The notes beneath the pieces were generated by a model that had not been told where the DNA came from, made no database searches, and saw only the letters and a program-made list of their open reading frames with translations. This document shows, in pieces, positions 34,313 to 43,782 of a DNA stretch of 64,000 nt. The stretch comes from JBQTII01 sp052387905. Its GTDB lineage: Bacteria > Actinomycetota > Actinomycetes > Sporichthyales > Sporichthyaceae. The stretch's first letter is position 1. The number at the start of each line of letters is the position of its first letter. The position numbers were made by a program, and so were the translations under genes. The stretch covers positions 1-64,000 of the forward strand of contig JBQTIR010000004.1 in the NCBI GenBank assembly GCA_052387905.1, given 5' to 3'.

Positions 34313-35179
34313 CTACTTCTGATCGTAGTTGTGGAAACCGCGCCCGCTCTTTTTGCCCAGCAGGCCGGCATCGACCATGCGCAGCAACAGCGGGGGAGCG
34401 AAGTACAGCGGCTCCTTGAACTCCTCGTACATGGACTCCGCGATCGCCTTGATGGTGTCCAGGCCGATCAGGTCGGCCAGAGCGAGCGGCCCCATCGGGT
34501 GCGCGCACCCCAGGACCATGCCGTTGTCGATGTCCTCGGCGGAGGCGAAGCCGGAGTCCATCATCCGGATCGCCGAGAGGATGTACGGGACCAGTAGGGC
34601 GTTGACGATGAAGCCGGCGCGGTCCTGCGAGCGGATGACCTGCTTGCCCAGCGTCTGTGTGGCGAAGGCCTTGGCCTGCTCCGCCGTCTCCGGCGCGGTG
34701 AGCAGCGAGGTCACCAGTTCGACCAGGGGCAGCACCGGCACCGGGTTGAAGAAGTGGATGCCGATGACCTTCTCGGGCCGACTGGTCGCCATGCCGAGTT
34801 TCATGATCGGGATCGACGAGGTGTTCGAGGCCAGGATCGCGTCCCGAGAAACGACGACCTTGTCCAGCGCGGTGAAGATCTCCAGTTTGATCGACTCGAT
34901 CTCCGCCACCGCCTCCACCGCGAGGTCCACGTCGGCGAACTCGCCGATGTCGGTGGTGAAGTTCAGGCGCGCAACCGTGGCGCCGTGGGTCGCCTCGTCG
35001 AGCTTTCCCCGCTTCAGGGCTCGGTCGAGCGAGCTCATGATCCGCTTCTTGCCCGCGGCGAGCGCGTCAGGGTTGACCTCGGTGACGGTCACGTCGAGCC
35101 CGGCGCGGGCGCAAACCTCGGCGATTCCCGACCCCATCAGGCCACAGCCGATGACGCCGACTCGTTGGATCTCGCTCAT
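34313..35179 (-). CDS. 3-hydroxybutyryl-CoA dehydrogenase
   Basis: A 288-residue NAD(P)-dependent enzyme interconverting 3-hydroxyacyl-CoA and 3-oxoacyl-CoA. RVGVIGCGLMGSGIAEVCA is the dinucleotide fold, HFFNPVPVLPLVELV contains the catalytic His, and DRAGFIVNALLVPY and GCAHPMGPLALADLIGLD are typical of the FadB2/Hbd family. Its AGGAGG ribosome-binding site and its start codon come from a diverged duplicate of the icmF 3' end just upstream. Confidence 0.93.
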   Translation of the reverse strand: MSEIQRVGVIGCGLMGSGIAEVCARAGLDVTVTEVNPDALAAGKKRIMSSLDRALKRGKLDEATHGATVARLNFTTDIGEFADVDLAVEAVAEIESIKLEIFTALDKVVVSRDAILASNTSSIPIMKLGMATSRPEKVIGIHFFNPVPVLPLVELVTSLLTAPETAEQAKAFATQTLGKQVIRSQDRAGFIVNALLVPYILSAIRMMDSGFASAEDIDNGMVLGCAHPMGPLALADLIGLDTIKAIAESMYEEFKEPLYFAPPLLLRMVDAGLLGKKSGRGFHNYDQK

Positions 35180-35233
35180 ACATTCCTCCTGTACTGGCCG
35201 CCGACCTCGAACAACGCTGCCCGAGGTGATCTC
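35176..35233 (-). repeat. Diverged duplicate of the icmF 3' terminus
   Basis: Read on the minus strand, this stretch encodes LFEVGGQYRRNV and a stop, the same ending as IcmF (FFEVGGQYRRNV). The true IcmF end lies at 35237-35290. The two copies are about 60 bases apart and differ at wobble positions plus a small indel. The duplicated codons for Tyr-Arg-Arg provide AGGAGG, and the duplicated stop overlaps the hbd ATG (ATGA). Confidence 0.75.
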
Positions 35234-35236
35234 GCC

Positions 35237-38200
35237 CTAGACGTTTCGCCGATACTGGCCACCCACCTCGAAGAAGGCCGCGGTGATCTGTCCCAGTGAG
35301 CAGACGCGCGCGGCATCCATCAGCACCGCGAAGACGTTCTCGCCGGCGATCGCCGACTCCTGCAGCCGGCGGATCGCAAACTCGGCAGCCTCGGCGTTGG
35401 CGGCCTGGAAGTCGCGCACCCGCTTGAGCTGGGACTGCTTCTCGGACTCCGTGCCGCGGGCGAGCTCAAGCGGTGCCTGCTCGTGATCGGCGTTGGGGTT
35501 GAGGAAGGTGTTCACGCCGATGATCGGCAGCGAACCGTCGTGCTTGCGGTGCTCGTAGAGCATCGACTCGTCCTGAATCTTGCCGCGCTGATAGCCGGTC
35601 TCCATCGCGCCCAGGACACCGCCGCGCTCGGCGATCCGCTCGAACTCGGCCAGCACCGCCTCTTCGACGAGGTCGGTCAACTGCTCGATGATGTACGCGC
35701 CCTGGAGCTGGTTCTCGTTCTTGGACAGGCCCCACTCGGCGTTGATGATCATCTGGATCGCGAGCGCCCGGCGCACCGACTCCGGCGACGGCGTGGTGAC
35801 GGCCTCGTCGTAGGCGTTGGTGTGCAGGCTGTTGCAGTTGTCGTTCAGCGCGATCAGCGCCTGCAGCGTGGTGCGGATGTCGTTGAAGTCCATCTCCTGC
35901 GCGTGCAGCGAACGGCCCGAGGTCTGCACGTGGTACTTCAGCTTTTGCGAGCGCTCGTTGGCGCCGTACTTCTCGCGCATCGCGACGGCCCAGATCCGGC
36001 GGGCGACCCGGCCGATGACCGAGTACTCCGGGTCCATGCCGTTGGAGAAGAAGAACGACAGGTTCGGGGCGAACGCGTCGATGTCCATGCCGCGGGCGAG
36101 GTAGGACTCGACGTAGGTGAAGCCGTTGGACAACGTGAACGCGAGCTGGCTGATCGGGTTCGCCCCGGCCTCGGCGATGTGGTACCCGGAGATCGAGACC
36201 GAGTAGAAGTTGCGGACCGAGTTCTGGATGAACCACTCCTGGATGTCGGCCATCATCTTGAGCGAGAACTCGGTGGAGAACAGGCACGTGTTCTGGCCCT
36301 GGTCCTCCTTGAGGATGTCGGCCTGCACCGTGCCGCGCACATTCGCCAGCACCCACGCGCGGGCCTGGGACGCCTCATCAGCGGTGAGCTCGCGGCCGAG
36401 TTCGGCGGCCTTCTTCTCGACCTCACGGTCGATCGCGGTGTTGAGGTAGAAGGCGAGGATTGTCGGAGCCGGGCCGTTGATCGTCATCGACACCGACGTG
36501 TTCGGGGCGGTGAGGTCGAAGCCGTCGTAGAGCGCCTTCATGTCCTCCACGGTGGCGATGGAGACCCCGGAGGTGCCGACCTTGCCGTAGATGTCCGGGC
36601 GCAGGTCGGGGTCACGGCCGTAGAGGGTGACCGAGTCGAACGCGGTCGACAGGCGAGTCGCCTCGGACGAGCCGGCGAGCAGGTGGAAACGGCGGTTGGT
36701 GCGGAACGGGTCGCCCTCACCGGCGAACATCCGGGCCGGGTCCTCGCCGTCGCGCTTGAACGGGAAAACCCCGGCGGTGTACGGGAATTCGCCAGGCAGG
36801 TTCTCCGCCCGCAGATAGCGCAGCGTCTCACCGTCGTCGGCGAAGCGGGGCAGTGCGACGCGGGGGATCTTCGTGCCGGACAGCGACTCACGGAACAGCG
36901 TGGTGCGCAGCTCCCGGTCGCGGACCTTGGTGACGTGCTCGTCCCCGGTGTACGCCTCGACCGTGGCCGGCCATTGCGCGAGCGCGGCCTTGCTGGCATC
37001 GGACAGCTGGGCATCGGACTCGGAGGCGAGGATCGTGAGCAGCTCGATGTCACCGCCGCGGTCGGCGACCAGCTCTGCCGAGGCCCGCAGCTGCTGACGC
37101 TGACGCGCGACGGCGACCTCCTTGGCGGTCTTCGCGTGGTAGCCGCGGACGGTGTCCGCGATCTCGGCCAGGTAGCGCACCCGGGCCGGCGGGATGATCG
37201 TCTTGATGGAGCTGGAGAACTTGACGTCGACGACCGGCAACAGGCCGGGCTCCAGCGCCAGGCCGCGCTCACCGAGCAGGTGACGCAGGTGCTGGTAGAG
37301 CGCGGTGACGCCGTCATCGTTGAAGCGGGCGGCGCTGGTGCCGAAGACCGGCATGTCGGCCCACTCGGACGACATCAGACCCCTGTTGCGGGCCACCTGG
37401 CGGCTGACGTCGCGCAGTGCGTCCTCCGCGCCGCGACGCTCGAACTTGTTGATCGCGACGATGTCGGCGAAGTCGAGCATGCCGATCTTCTCCAGCTGCG
37501 AGGCGGCGCCGAACTCCGGCGTCATCACGTAGAGGGAGAGGTCGACGAACGGCACGATCGCGTCGTCGCCCTGGCCGATGCCGGGGGTCTCGACGATGAC
37601 CAGGTCGTAACCCGCCGCCTTGCAGGCGGTGATGACCTCGCTCAGGCACGCGGGCACCTCGGAACCGCCGCCGCGGGTGGCCAACGAGCGGAAGTACACA
37701 CCGCCGGTGCTGCTGCCGGCCTCCAGGCCGTTCATCCGGATCCGGTCCCCGAGCAGCGCGCCGCCACCCTTGCGCCGGCTCGGGTCGACGGCGAGCACCG
37801 CGATGCGCAGCTTGTCCTGCTGGTCCAACCGGACGCGGTGCACGAGCTCGTCGGTGAGGGAGGACTTGCCGGAGCCGCCGGTGCCGGTGATGCCGAGCAC
37901 GGGCACCGTCCGCGCGGCAGCGGCTTCCGCGATCTCGGTCGTGAGTGCCTCGGGGAGCTTGCCGGCCTCCAGGGCCGTGATGACGCGGGCGAGGGTGTGC
38001 GTCTCGCCGGCGACCAGGCCGTGGGCGTCGGTCGGTACCGTCGCGGCGAGGTCGACGTCGCAGGCCTTGATCATCTCGTTGATCATCCCGGCGAGACCGA
38101 GGCGCTGGCCGTCCTCGGGGGAGAAGATCCGCACCCCGCGCTCGCGCAGCGTCTCGATCTCCTCGGCCACGATGACGCCACCGCCGCCGCCGTAGACCTT

Positions 38201-38488
38201 GACGTGCCCGGCACCGCGCTCGTTCAGCAGCTGCACGAGGTAGGTGAAGTACTCGACGTGCCCGCCCTGGTAGGAGCTGACCGCGATGCCCTGTGCGTCC
38301 TCCTGGATCGCCGCGGTGACGACCTCCTCGACCGAGCGGTTGTGCCCGAGGTGGATCACCTCCGCGCCCTGGCTCTGCAGGATGCGCCGCATGATGTTGA
38401 TGGAGGCGTCGTGCCCGTCGAACAGGGAGGCCGCCGTGATGAAGCGGACCGGGTTCGAGGGTGTGTGAAGTGACGGCGACTCAGCCAT
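35237..38488 (-). CDS. icmF: Fused isobutyryl-CoA mutase/G-protein chaperone (IcmF)
   Basis: An adenosylcobalamin enzyme interconverting isobutyryl- and n-butyryl-CoA. The 1083 residues give a B12-binding domain first (SLFDGHDASINIMRRIL, Asp24 and His26), a MeaB-like GTPase with P-loop ITGTGGSGKSSLTDEL near 200, and the mutase barrel. Specificity residues fit Icm rather than methylmalonyl-CoA mutase: GVFPFKR has Phe where Mcm has Tyr, and DQGQNTCLF has Gln where Mcm has the carboxylate-binding Arg. It leads an operon with a hydroxybutyryl-CoA dehydrogenase and an acyl-CoA dehydrogenase, consistent with butyrate/valine metabolism, and diverges from a MarR gene. Confidence 0.95.
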   Translation of the reverse strand: MAESPSLHTPSNPVRFITAASLFDGHDASINIMRRILQSQGAEVIHLGHNRSVEEVVTAAIQEDAQGIAVSSYQGGHVEYFTYLVQLLNERGAGHVKVYGGGGGVIVAEEIETLRERGVRIFSPEDGQRLGLAGMINEMIKACDVDLAATVPTDAHGLVAGETHTLARVITALEAGKLPEALTTEIAEAAAARTVPVLGITGTGGSGKSSLTDELVHRVRLDQQDKLRIAVLAVDPSRRKGGGALLGDRIRMNGLEAGSSTGGVYFRSLATRGGGSEVPACLSEVITACKAAGYDLVIVETPGIGQGDDAIVPFVDLSLYVMTPEFGAASQLEKIGMLDFADIVAINKFERRGAEDALRDVSRQVARNRGLMSSEWADMPVFGTSAARFNDDGVTALYQHLRHLLGERGLALEPGLLPVVDVKFSSSIKTIIPPARVRYLAEIADTVRGYHAKTAKEVAVARQRQQLRASAELVADRGGDIELLTILASESDAQLSDASKAALAQWPATVEAYTGDEHVTKVRDRELRTTLFRESLSGTKIPRVALPRFADDGETLRYLRAENLPGEFPYTAGVFPFKRDGEDPARMFAGEGDPFRTNRRFHLLAGSSEATRLSTAFDSVTLYGRDPDLRPDIYGKVGTSGVSIATVEDMKALYDGFDLTAPNTSVSMTINGPAPTILAFYLNTAIDREVEKKAAELGRELTADEASQARAWVLANVRGTVQADILKEDQGQNTCLFSTEFSLKMMADIQEWFIQNSVRNFYSVSISGYHIAEAGANPISQLAFTLSNGFTYVESYLARGMDIDAFAPNLSFFFSNGMDPEYSVIGRVARRIWAVAMREKYGANERSQKLKYHVQTSGRSLHAQEMDFNDIRTTLQALIALNDNCNSLHTNAYDEAVTTPSPESVRRALAIQMIINAEWGLSKNENQLQGAYIIEQLTDLVEEAVLAEFERIAERGGVLGAMETGYQRGKIQDESMLYEHRKHDGSLPIIGVNTFLNPNADHEQAPLELARGTESEKQSQLKRVRDFQAANAEAAEFAIRRLQESAIAGENVFAVLMDAARVCSLGQITAAFFEVGGQYRRNV

Positions 38489-38528
38489 GACGAAGCTCCA
38501 GATCGCAGGTACCGGTTAGGTTGGGCAC

Positions 38529-39071
38529 GTGCCATTGTCCTTCGACCCCATCGCCGAGGCGCACCGCCAGTGGCGCGCGCGCTGGCCGGAGGCCGCCGAC
38601 CACATGGCCGCGGTGACGTCGGTGATGCGGGTGCAGCAGATGCTGATCGGCGAGATCGACCGGGTGCTCAAGCCGTTCGGGCTGACCTTCGCCAGCTATG
38701 AGACCTTGCAGTTGCTCGCCTTCACCCGGCTCGGTGAACTGCCGATGGGCAAGATCGGCGAGCGCCTGATGGTGCATCCGGCCTCGGTGACCAACACCGT
38801 CGACAAACTCGAGGCCACGGCGCTGGTGACCCGTCGCCCCGCGGCCGAGGACCGTCGCCGGGTGTTGGCCGCGATCACTCCAACCGGCCGCGCGCTGGTG
38901 GCCCGGGCGGCGACCGCCCTGAACGCGGCGTCCTTCGGCCTCGACGCCGACACCGCGACCGCGACCGCCCTCACCGCGCTGCTGCGCACGGTGCGGGCCC
39001 GCGGAGGAGATTTCGACGATCAAGCGCACGATCCCTGGGCTTCGGTCGAGGAGCCGTCTCCCGGGCGGTGA
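38529..39071 (+). CDS. MarR-family transcriptional regulator
   Basis: A 180-residue winged-helix regulator. FASYETLQLLAFTRLGELPM, KIGERLMVHPASVTNTVDKL (recognition helix) and RRPAAEDRRRVLAAITPTG (wing) are typical. GTG 38529 starts 40 bases from the divergent icmF start, so it probably controls icmF, with an acyl-CoA or fatty acid as likely effector. The shared gap contains GGTACC and TAGGTT but no clean inverted repeat. Confidence 0.88.
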   Translation: MPLSFDPIAEAHRQWRARWPEAADHMAAVTSVMRVQQMLIGEIDRVLKPFGLTFASYETLQLLAFTRLGELPMGKIGERLMVHPASVTNTVDKLEATALVTRRPAAEDRRRVLAAITPTGRALVARAATALNAASFGLDADTATATALTALLRTVRARGGDFDDQAHDPWASVEEPSPGR

Positions 39072-39161
39072 GACGGACTGAACGGCAGATTTATTTTGGC
39101 GTCCAAGTAATTCCTATGATGCCTGCACCTCGGGCATTACACAAGGCCACAAGAGGCCTCA

Positions 39162-39185
39162 GCAGCGTGGTCCGCGCCACGCTGC
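39162..39185. terminator. Hairpin between convergent genes
   Basis: GCAGCGTGG and CCACGCTGC form a 9-bp stem with a TCCGCG loop, two bases before the stop of the histidine kinase gene. It can serve both the MarR gene and the two-component operon. Confidence 0.55.
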
Positions 39186-39186
39186 C

Positions 39187-40512
39187 TCAGGCGGGACCCG
39201 TCGGGGCTCGGTGCTCGACCGCCCGGCCCAGGCGCACCGTCACCTGCCCGCCGCCGCTGGGGGACGCGCCGATCTCGACGCCGCCGCCGGCGGCCTCGGC
39301 GGTCCGACGCACGATGTCGAGCCCGAGCCCTGTCGAGCCTGTCGCCGAGCCGCCGCGGGTCAGCGGGTCGAAGTCCGGTGGGAATCCGGGGCCGTCGTCG
39401 CTGACCTCCAGGACCACACTGTCCTCGGCACGCACCTCGATCCGCACCCCAGTGCCGTCCGGGGTGTAGGAGACGACGTTGTCCAGCAAGGCGTCGATCA
39501 GCACCTCCAGATCCCGGGTGCTGGCGCGGATCGTGAGCGGCGCCGCGGGCAGGCTGATGTTCAGGGCCCGCCCCTGGTCCTCGGTCAGGGATCGCCAGAA
39601 CTCGGCCCGCGCGCCGACGACCTCGACGACGTCGACCCGAGCAGCCAAGCCCTCCCGCTCGGAGCGCCGCGATTCCCGGATCACCTCATCGACGGTGTCG
39701 TCGACGGAGTCCACGTAGGAGTTGAGGCGGCCCCGCGCCTCGTCATCGAGGTCGAGGGCCTCCACACCGAGGCGGAGCCGGGTGACGGGCGTGCGTAGGC
39801 GATGCGCGAGATCGGTGACGCCGGCCCGTTCGCGGGCGATGAGCTCGTCGACCCGCGCCACCAAGCCGTCCAGCGCGATCCCCACGTCGGAGACCTCCGG
39901 CGGGCCCTCTACGGTGACCGGCTTCGAGCGGTCCCCGGTGGACAATCGTCGGGCGGTCTCGGCCAGGCCGAGCACGGGCTGGACGAAGCTTCGCCCGAGG
40001 CGGTCGGCGACCAGCAGGCTGCCGATCAGCAGGGCGATGCCCAGGACGCCGAGCACCGACCAGGACTTGCGGACGTCGTCAGCGAGCTCGTCCCGGATCA
40101 CCTGCACCCGGATGACCGGGGTCTGGTCCGGGAGATCGCTGCTGGGGCCAATGGCCAGCGGCACCAGGATCTGCCGGCCGCCGGAGATGTTGTCGACCCG
40201 GGCCCGACCGGCCAGGCGGGCCTCGCGGACGCGCTCGTCCTCGCCGGGGTCCGGGCCGAGCGCGGTGCCGTCCGGATAGAGGACCGTGGTGCGCACGCCG
40301 TCATCGCGATCGTTCGCCGAATTCAGGTAGACCGCCACCGACCCCTTGTCCCCCCGCGAGACGACGGTCTCGGTGGCCTGGACCTCCAGCGCCGCGCGGG
40401 CGACGCGGTCCTCCAGCGCATAACGACCGACCAGCACGGCCATCGGTACGAGCAGCGCGATCAGGACGATCACGGTCGTGGCCGCGACCGTGCGGATCAG
40501 GCTTCGGCGCAC
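39187..40512 (-). CDS. Sensor histidine kinase
   Basis: A 441-residue membrane kinase: transmembrane helices at about 8-28 and 155-175 flank an extracytoplasmic sensor domain of about 125 residues. Then come a HAMP linker (GRSFVQPVLGLAETARRLST), an H-box with the phosphorylated His (VTDLAHRLRTPVTRLRL) and ATP-binding boxes (LIDALLDNVVSYTP, LEVSDDGPGFPPDF, GSTGLGLDIV). The signal is unknown. It follows the response-regulator gene by 6 bases. Confidence 0.92.
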   Translation of the reverse strand: MRRSLIRTVAATTVIVLIALLVPMAVLVGRYALEDRVARAALEVQATETVVSRGDKGSVAVYLNSANDRDDGVRTTVLYPDGTALGPDPGEDERVREARLAGRARVDNISGGRQILVPLAIGPSSDLPDQTPVIRVQVIRDELADDVRKSWSVLGVLGIALLIGSLLVADRLGRSFVQPVLGLAETARRLSTGDRSKPVTVEGPPEVSDVGIALDGLVARVDELIARERAGVTDLAHRLRTPVTRLRLGVEALDLDDEARGRLNSYVDSVDDTVDEVIRESRRSEREGLAARVDVVEVVGARAEFWRSLTEDQGRALNISLPAAPLTIRASTRDLEVLIDALLDNVVSYTPDGTGVRIEVRAEDSVVLEVSDDGPGFPPDFDPLTRGGSATGSTGLGLDIVRRTAEAAGGGVEIGASPSGGGQVTVRLGRAVEHRAPTGPA

Positions 40513-40518
40513 GTCAGC

Positions 40519-41217
40519 TCACTCCTGCTCGGGCGCGAGGAGTTTGACCCCGACGCCGCGCACCGTGTGCAGATAGACGGGAGCGTTGGCGGCCTCGCCG
40601 AGCTTGCGGCGCAGCCAGGACAGGTGCACGTCGATGGTCTTGTCCGCCGCTCGATAGGGCTGACGCCAGACCTCGACGAGGAGCTCGCGTTTGCCCACGA
40701 CCTGCCCCGGCCGGTCGGCCAGGTAGGCGAGCAGTTCAAACTCCCGCCGGCTCAGATCCAGGTTGCGGCCGTCCATCTCGGCCGAGCGGGCCCGCAGGTC
40801 CAAAACCAGTGCGCCGATGCGCACCACGTGGGAGCGATCGGGCTCGGGGCCCGCGCGGCGTAGCACCGCCTTGATTCGGGCCTCCAACTGGCTGGCCGAG
40901 AAGGGCTTCACCACGTAGTCGTCAGCGCCGGCGTCCAGGGCGCCGATCACCGTGGCATCGTCATCTCGCGCCGTGGCGACGATGACCGGGACACTGCTGA
41001 CGGCGCGGAGCATCGACAGCACCTGCAAACCATCGACGTCGGGCAGGCCGAGGTCGAGCACGACGATGTCGGGTCCGTCCTCCATCGCCATGGACAGCCC
41101 GGACATTCCGGTCTCGGCGGCCGTCACGGCGAAGGAACGCCCCCGTAGGGCGTCAGCGAGCAGACCGCGGATCGCCGCGTCGTCCTCGATGATCAACACC
41201 GCCGGCACGCCGCTCAC
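40519..41217 (-). CDS. OmpR-family response regulator
   Basis: A 232-residue regulator: receiver domain with acidic pocket (VLIIEDDAAIRGLL), phosphorylation Asp in DIVVLDLGLPDVDG, conserved Lys in DDYVVKPFSASQL, then a winged-helix effector domain (LSRREFELLAYLADRPGQVV, KTIDVHLSWLRRKLGE). It is transcribed before its kinase and diverges from a small membrane-protein gene with a gap of 38 bases, which may be a target. Confidence 0.92.
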   Translation of the reverse strand: MSGVPAVLIIEDDAAIRGLLADALRGRSFAVTAAETGMSGLSMAMEDGPDIVVLDLGLPDVDGLQVLSMLRAVSSVPVIVATARDDDATVIGALDAGADDYVVKPFSASQLEARIKAVLRRAGPEPDRSHVVRIGALVLDLRARSAEMDGRNLDLSRREFELLAYLADRPGQVVGKRELLVEVWRQPYRAADKTIDVHLSWLRRKLGEAANAPVYLHTVRGVGVKLLAPEQE

Positions 41218-41255
41218 GCTATCGGCCCGAGTGCGTAGGTGGCAGGCTGGCGCCC

Positions 41256-41753
41256 ATGCAGGTCGCCGCTGGTTTTCCGGCCCGCCTGGCGCGGGTCGTC
41301 GCCTGGCTGGCGGCTGTCACGATCGCGACCGGTCTGGGCCTCGTCGCCGTGACCATGGTCGGGGACACCGCCAGCGGCCGCGGACCGCTGGGCGCGGCGG
41401 TCACCGTCGTCGACAGACCTGGCCTGCAGTCCGGAAAACCGAGCCCACGCCCGGACGCCCCGGCAGTCTCCCAGTTGTTGCAGTTCGAGTTTGGATCCGT
41501 GGCCGTGCGGTGTCAGGACGCCTTTGCCACGGTCATCGACGCCAACCCGGCCAAGGGCTGGGGCGTGGGCGACATCGAAGAGGGTTTCGACGACGACGTG
41601 ACTGTCGTGTTCGCCCAAGCCGCCCAGATCGTCGAGATTGAGTTTGTGTGCGACCGCGGGGAGCCGCGCGAGGCCGAGCGCGAGGTCAAGGAGCTCACAC
41701 CCCAGGGCGGGGGGGCGACCACTGACGCGCAGGAAGAAGACGAGGCACGCTGA
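41256..41753 (+). CDS. Exported or membrane-anchored hypothetical protein (165 aa)
   Basis: A hydrophobic N-terminal helix (VVAWLAAVTIATGLGLVAVT) is a signal anchor; the outer part has two Cys (VAVRCQDAF and EFVCDRGEP) that could form a disulfide, then an acidic tail. I recognise no family. It is divergent from the response regulator and 35 bases upstream of the alcohol dehydrogenase, so it may be a sensor partner of the two-component system or a stand-alone unit. Confidence 0.55.
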   Translation: MQVAAGFPARLARVVAWLAAVTIATGLGLVAVTMVGDTASGRGPLGAAVTVVDRPGLQSGKPSPRPDAPAVSQLLQFEFGSVAVRCQDAFATVIDANPAKGWGVGDIEEGFDDDVTVVFAQAAQIVEIEFVCDRGEPREAEREVKELTPQGGGATTDAQEEDEAR

Positions 41754-41788
41754 TCACCACCTGACCCGATGACGTGTAGGGAGCTGCG

Positions 41789-42901
41789 ATGAAGACCAAG
41801 GCCGCCGTGGTGATCGAACCCGGCAAGCAGATCGAGATCGAGGAGCTGGACCTCGACGGCCCGCAAGACGGTGAGGTACTGATCCGGTACACCCACGCGG
41901 GCCTGTGTCACTCGGACATCCACGTTGCGCACGGTGACTTCCCGGCCCGGCTGCCGATGGTCCTGGGCCATGAGGGCGCCGGGATCATCGAAGAGGTCGG
42001 GCGCGGCGTCACCCGGGTCAAGGTCGGGGACAAGGTCGTCTGTTCGTTCATCCCCAACTGCGGGACGTGCCGCTGGTGCGCCACGGGCCGCCAGTCCATC
42101 TGCGACATGGGCGCCACCATCCTGGAGGGCTACCTGCCGGGCGAGCGCTTCCCGCTCACCGGGCCGCGTGGTCAGTACGGCGCGATGTGCATGATCGGCA
42201 CGTTCAGCCAGTACGGGACGATCCATCAGAATTCCTGCGTCGCGGTCGACGCCGACCTGCCGCTGGACAAGGCGGTCCTGGTCGGCTGCGGTGTCCCGAC
42301 CGGGTGGGGCTCGGCGGTCAACACCGCCGATGTCCAGCCGGGCGAGACGATCCTGGTCGTCGGGGTCGGCGGCATCGGCATCAACGCCGTACAGGGCGCC
42401 CGTTATGCCGGCGCCAAGAACGTGATCGCGGTCGACCCGCTGGAGAACAAGCGGGAGAAGGCCCTCGAGCTCGGCGCCAGCCACGCGGTGGCCACCTCGG
42501 AAGAGGCGATGGACCTCGCGATGGCACTCACCGGCGGAGTCGGCGCGGACAAGGCGATCATCACCACCGACCTGGTGACGGAGCCTCAGGTGACGACGTC
42601 GTTCCACACGGTCAGCAAGGGTGGCACGGTCGTCATCACCGGCCTGAACCGCTTCGAGCTGAACAACATCGTGCTGCCCTCGGCGATCATGACGTTGTTC
42701 CGCAAGACGGTGAAGGGCTCGCTGTTCGGGGACTGCAACCCCACCGTCGACATCCCGAAGATTCTCGGCCTCTACCAGTCCGGGGACCTCAAGCTGGACG
42801 AGATCATCACCCGCACGTACACCCTGGAAGAGGTCAACGAGGGCTACGAGGACCTGCTCGCGGGCAAGAACATCCGCGGCGTCATCGTCCACGAGCACTG
42901 A
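41789..42901 (+). CDS. NDMA-dependent (mycofactocin-associated) alcohol dehydrogenase
   Basis: A 370-residue zinc MDR enzyme. Catalytic zinc ligands Cys40 and His61 (GHE) and the structural-zinc cysteines 91, 94, 97 and 105 are present, and the NAD site is VVGVGGIGINAVQGA. Members of this class hold NAD(H) tightly and need an external redox partner (NDMA in vitro); mycofactocin is the proposed natural carrier, and the mft genes follow here. The GGGAG ribosome-binding site is strong. Its stop overlaps the MoxR start by one base (TGATG), placing all genes in one operon. Confidence 0.9.
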   Translation: MKTKAAVVIEPGKQIEIEELDLDGPQDGEVLIRYTHAGLCHSDIHVAHGDFPARLPMVLGHEGAGIIEEVGRGVTRVKVGDKVVCSFIPNCGTCRWCATGRQSICDMGATILEGYLPGERFPLTGPRGQYGAMCMIGTFSQYGTIHQNSCVAVDADLPLDKAVLVGCGVPTGWGSAVNTADVQPGETILVVGVGGIGINAVQGARYAGAKNVIAVDPLENKREKALELGASHAVATSEEAMDLAMALTGGVGADKAIITTDLVTEPQVTTSFHTVSKGGTVVITGLNRFELNNIVLPSAIMTLFRKTVKGSLFGDCNPTVDIPKILGLYQSGDLKLDEIITRTYTLEEVNEGYEDLLAGKNIRGVIVHEH

Positions 42902-43782
42902 TGGGCTCTGAGCCCACTGCGGTCGTCGGGCGCAGCCGCGAGATCGAACTTCTCGTGGCCGCGCTCGACGCCGGGGCCCATGTCCTGTTGGAGGGCCCGC
43001 CCGGCACCGGCAAGTCGACGCTGCTGCGTTCGGTGGCCGAGGCCGGCAAGTCCGATTTCGTCTTCGTCGAGGGCAACGCGGAGCTGACCCCGGCGCGCCT
43101 GGTCGGCGGTTTTGACCCCTCGCTCGTGCTCGAACGCGGGTACAACCCGGCCACCTTCGTCGACGGTCCGTTGGCCGAGGCCCTGCGCGCCGGCGCCCTG
43201 CTCTACGTCGAGGAGACCAACCGGATCCCGGAGGAGACCCTCAACGTGCTCATCACCGTGATGAGCGAGGGCGAGTTGCACGTCCCACGCCTGGGGCGCA
43301 TCCCCGCCGCACCCGGTTTCCGGCTGGTTGCGGCGATGAACCCGTTCGACGCGGTCGGGACCGCCCGGATCTCCTCGGCGATCTACGACCGGGTCTGCCG
43401 GATCTCGATGGGCTACCAGGTGGCCGAGGACGAGGTCGCGATCGTGGCGCTGCGGGCGCCGGACGCGCCGGCGGACTGGGTGGTCAAGGTCGTCGACCTG
43501 GTGCGGCGTACGCGGCTGCACCCGGAGATCCGGGTCGGGTCCTCGGTACGAGGTGCCATCGACACGGTGCGATTGGCCGTGGCGCTGGCGGCCCGGCGAG
43601 GGGTCGACGTCGAGCACTGGCTCACCGGCCTGGACGCGGCGCTGGTGGCGCTGTCCGGGCGCATCCGGCCGCTGGAGTCCGCGTCCCGCTCGGCGGAGGA
43701 GATCGTGCGCGACCTCTACGAGACCGTGTTCGGACGCGAGCCCGAGGAGTCCCCCGGCGGTGATGCGCCGGGGGGAGTCTGA
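42901..43782 (+). CDS. MoxR-type AAA+ ATPase
   Basis: A 293-residue AAA+ protein of the MoxR/NorQ/CbbQ class. Walker A is EGPPGTGKST (31-40), Walker B LLYVEETNR (100-108), sensor 1 AAMNPFD, followed by a C-terminal lid (VVDLVRRTRLHPEIRVG, SSVRGAID). Such ATPases act with a VWA protein to insert metals or cofactors or to reactivate enzymes; the VWA partner is the next gene. Its place directly after the alcohol dehydrogenase suggests that enzyme as client, which is inference. Confidence 0.88.
   Translation: MGSEPTAVVGRSREIELLVAALDAGAHVLLEGPPGTGKSTLLRSVAEAGKSDFVFVEGNAELTPARLVGGFDPSLVLERGYNPATFVDGPLAEALRAGALLYVEETNRIPEETLNVLITVMSEGELHVPRLGRIPAAPGFRLVAAMNPFDAVGTARISSAIYDRVCRISMGYQVAEDEVAIVALRAPDAPADWVVKVVDLVRRTRLHPEIRVGSSVRGAIDTVRLAVALAARRGVDVEHWLTGLDAALVALSGRIRPLESASRSAEEIVRDLYETVFGREPEESPGGDAPGGV

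Noticed and set aside
35483..38473. Very long open frame antisense to icmF (996 codons)
   Set aside because: The other strand encodes an unmistakable IcmF with all domains; long antisense frames are usual in GC-rich genes, and this one has no recognisable protein motifs.
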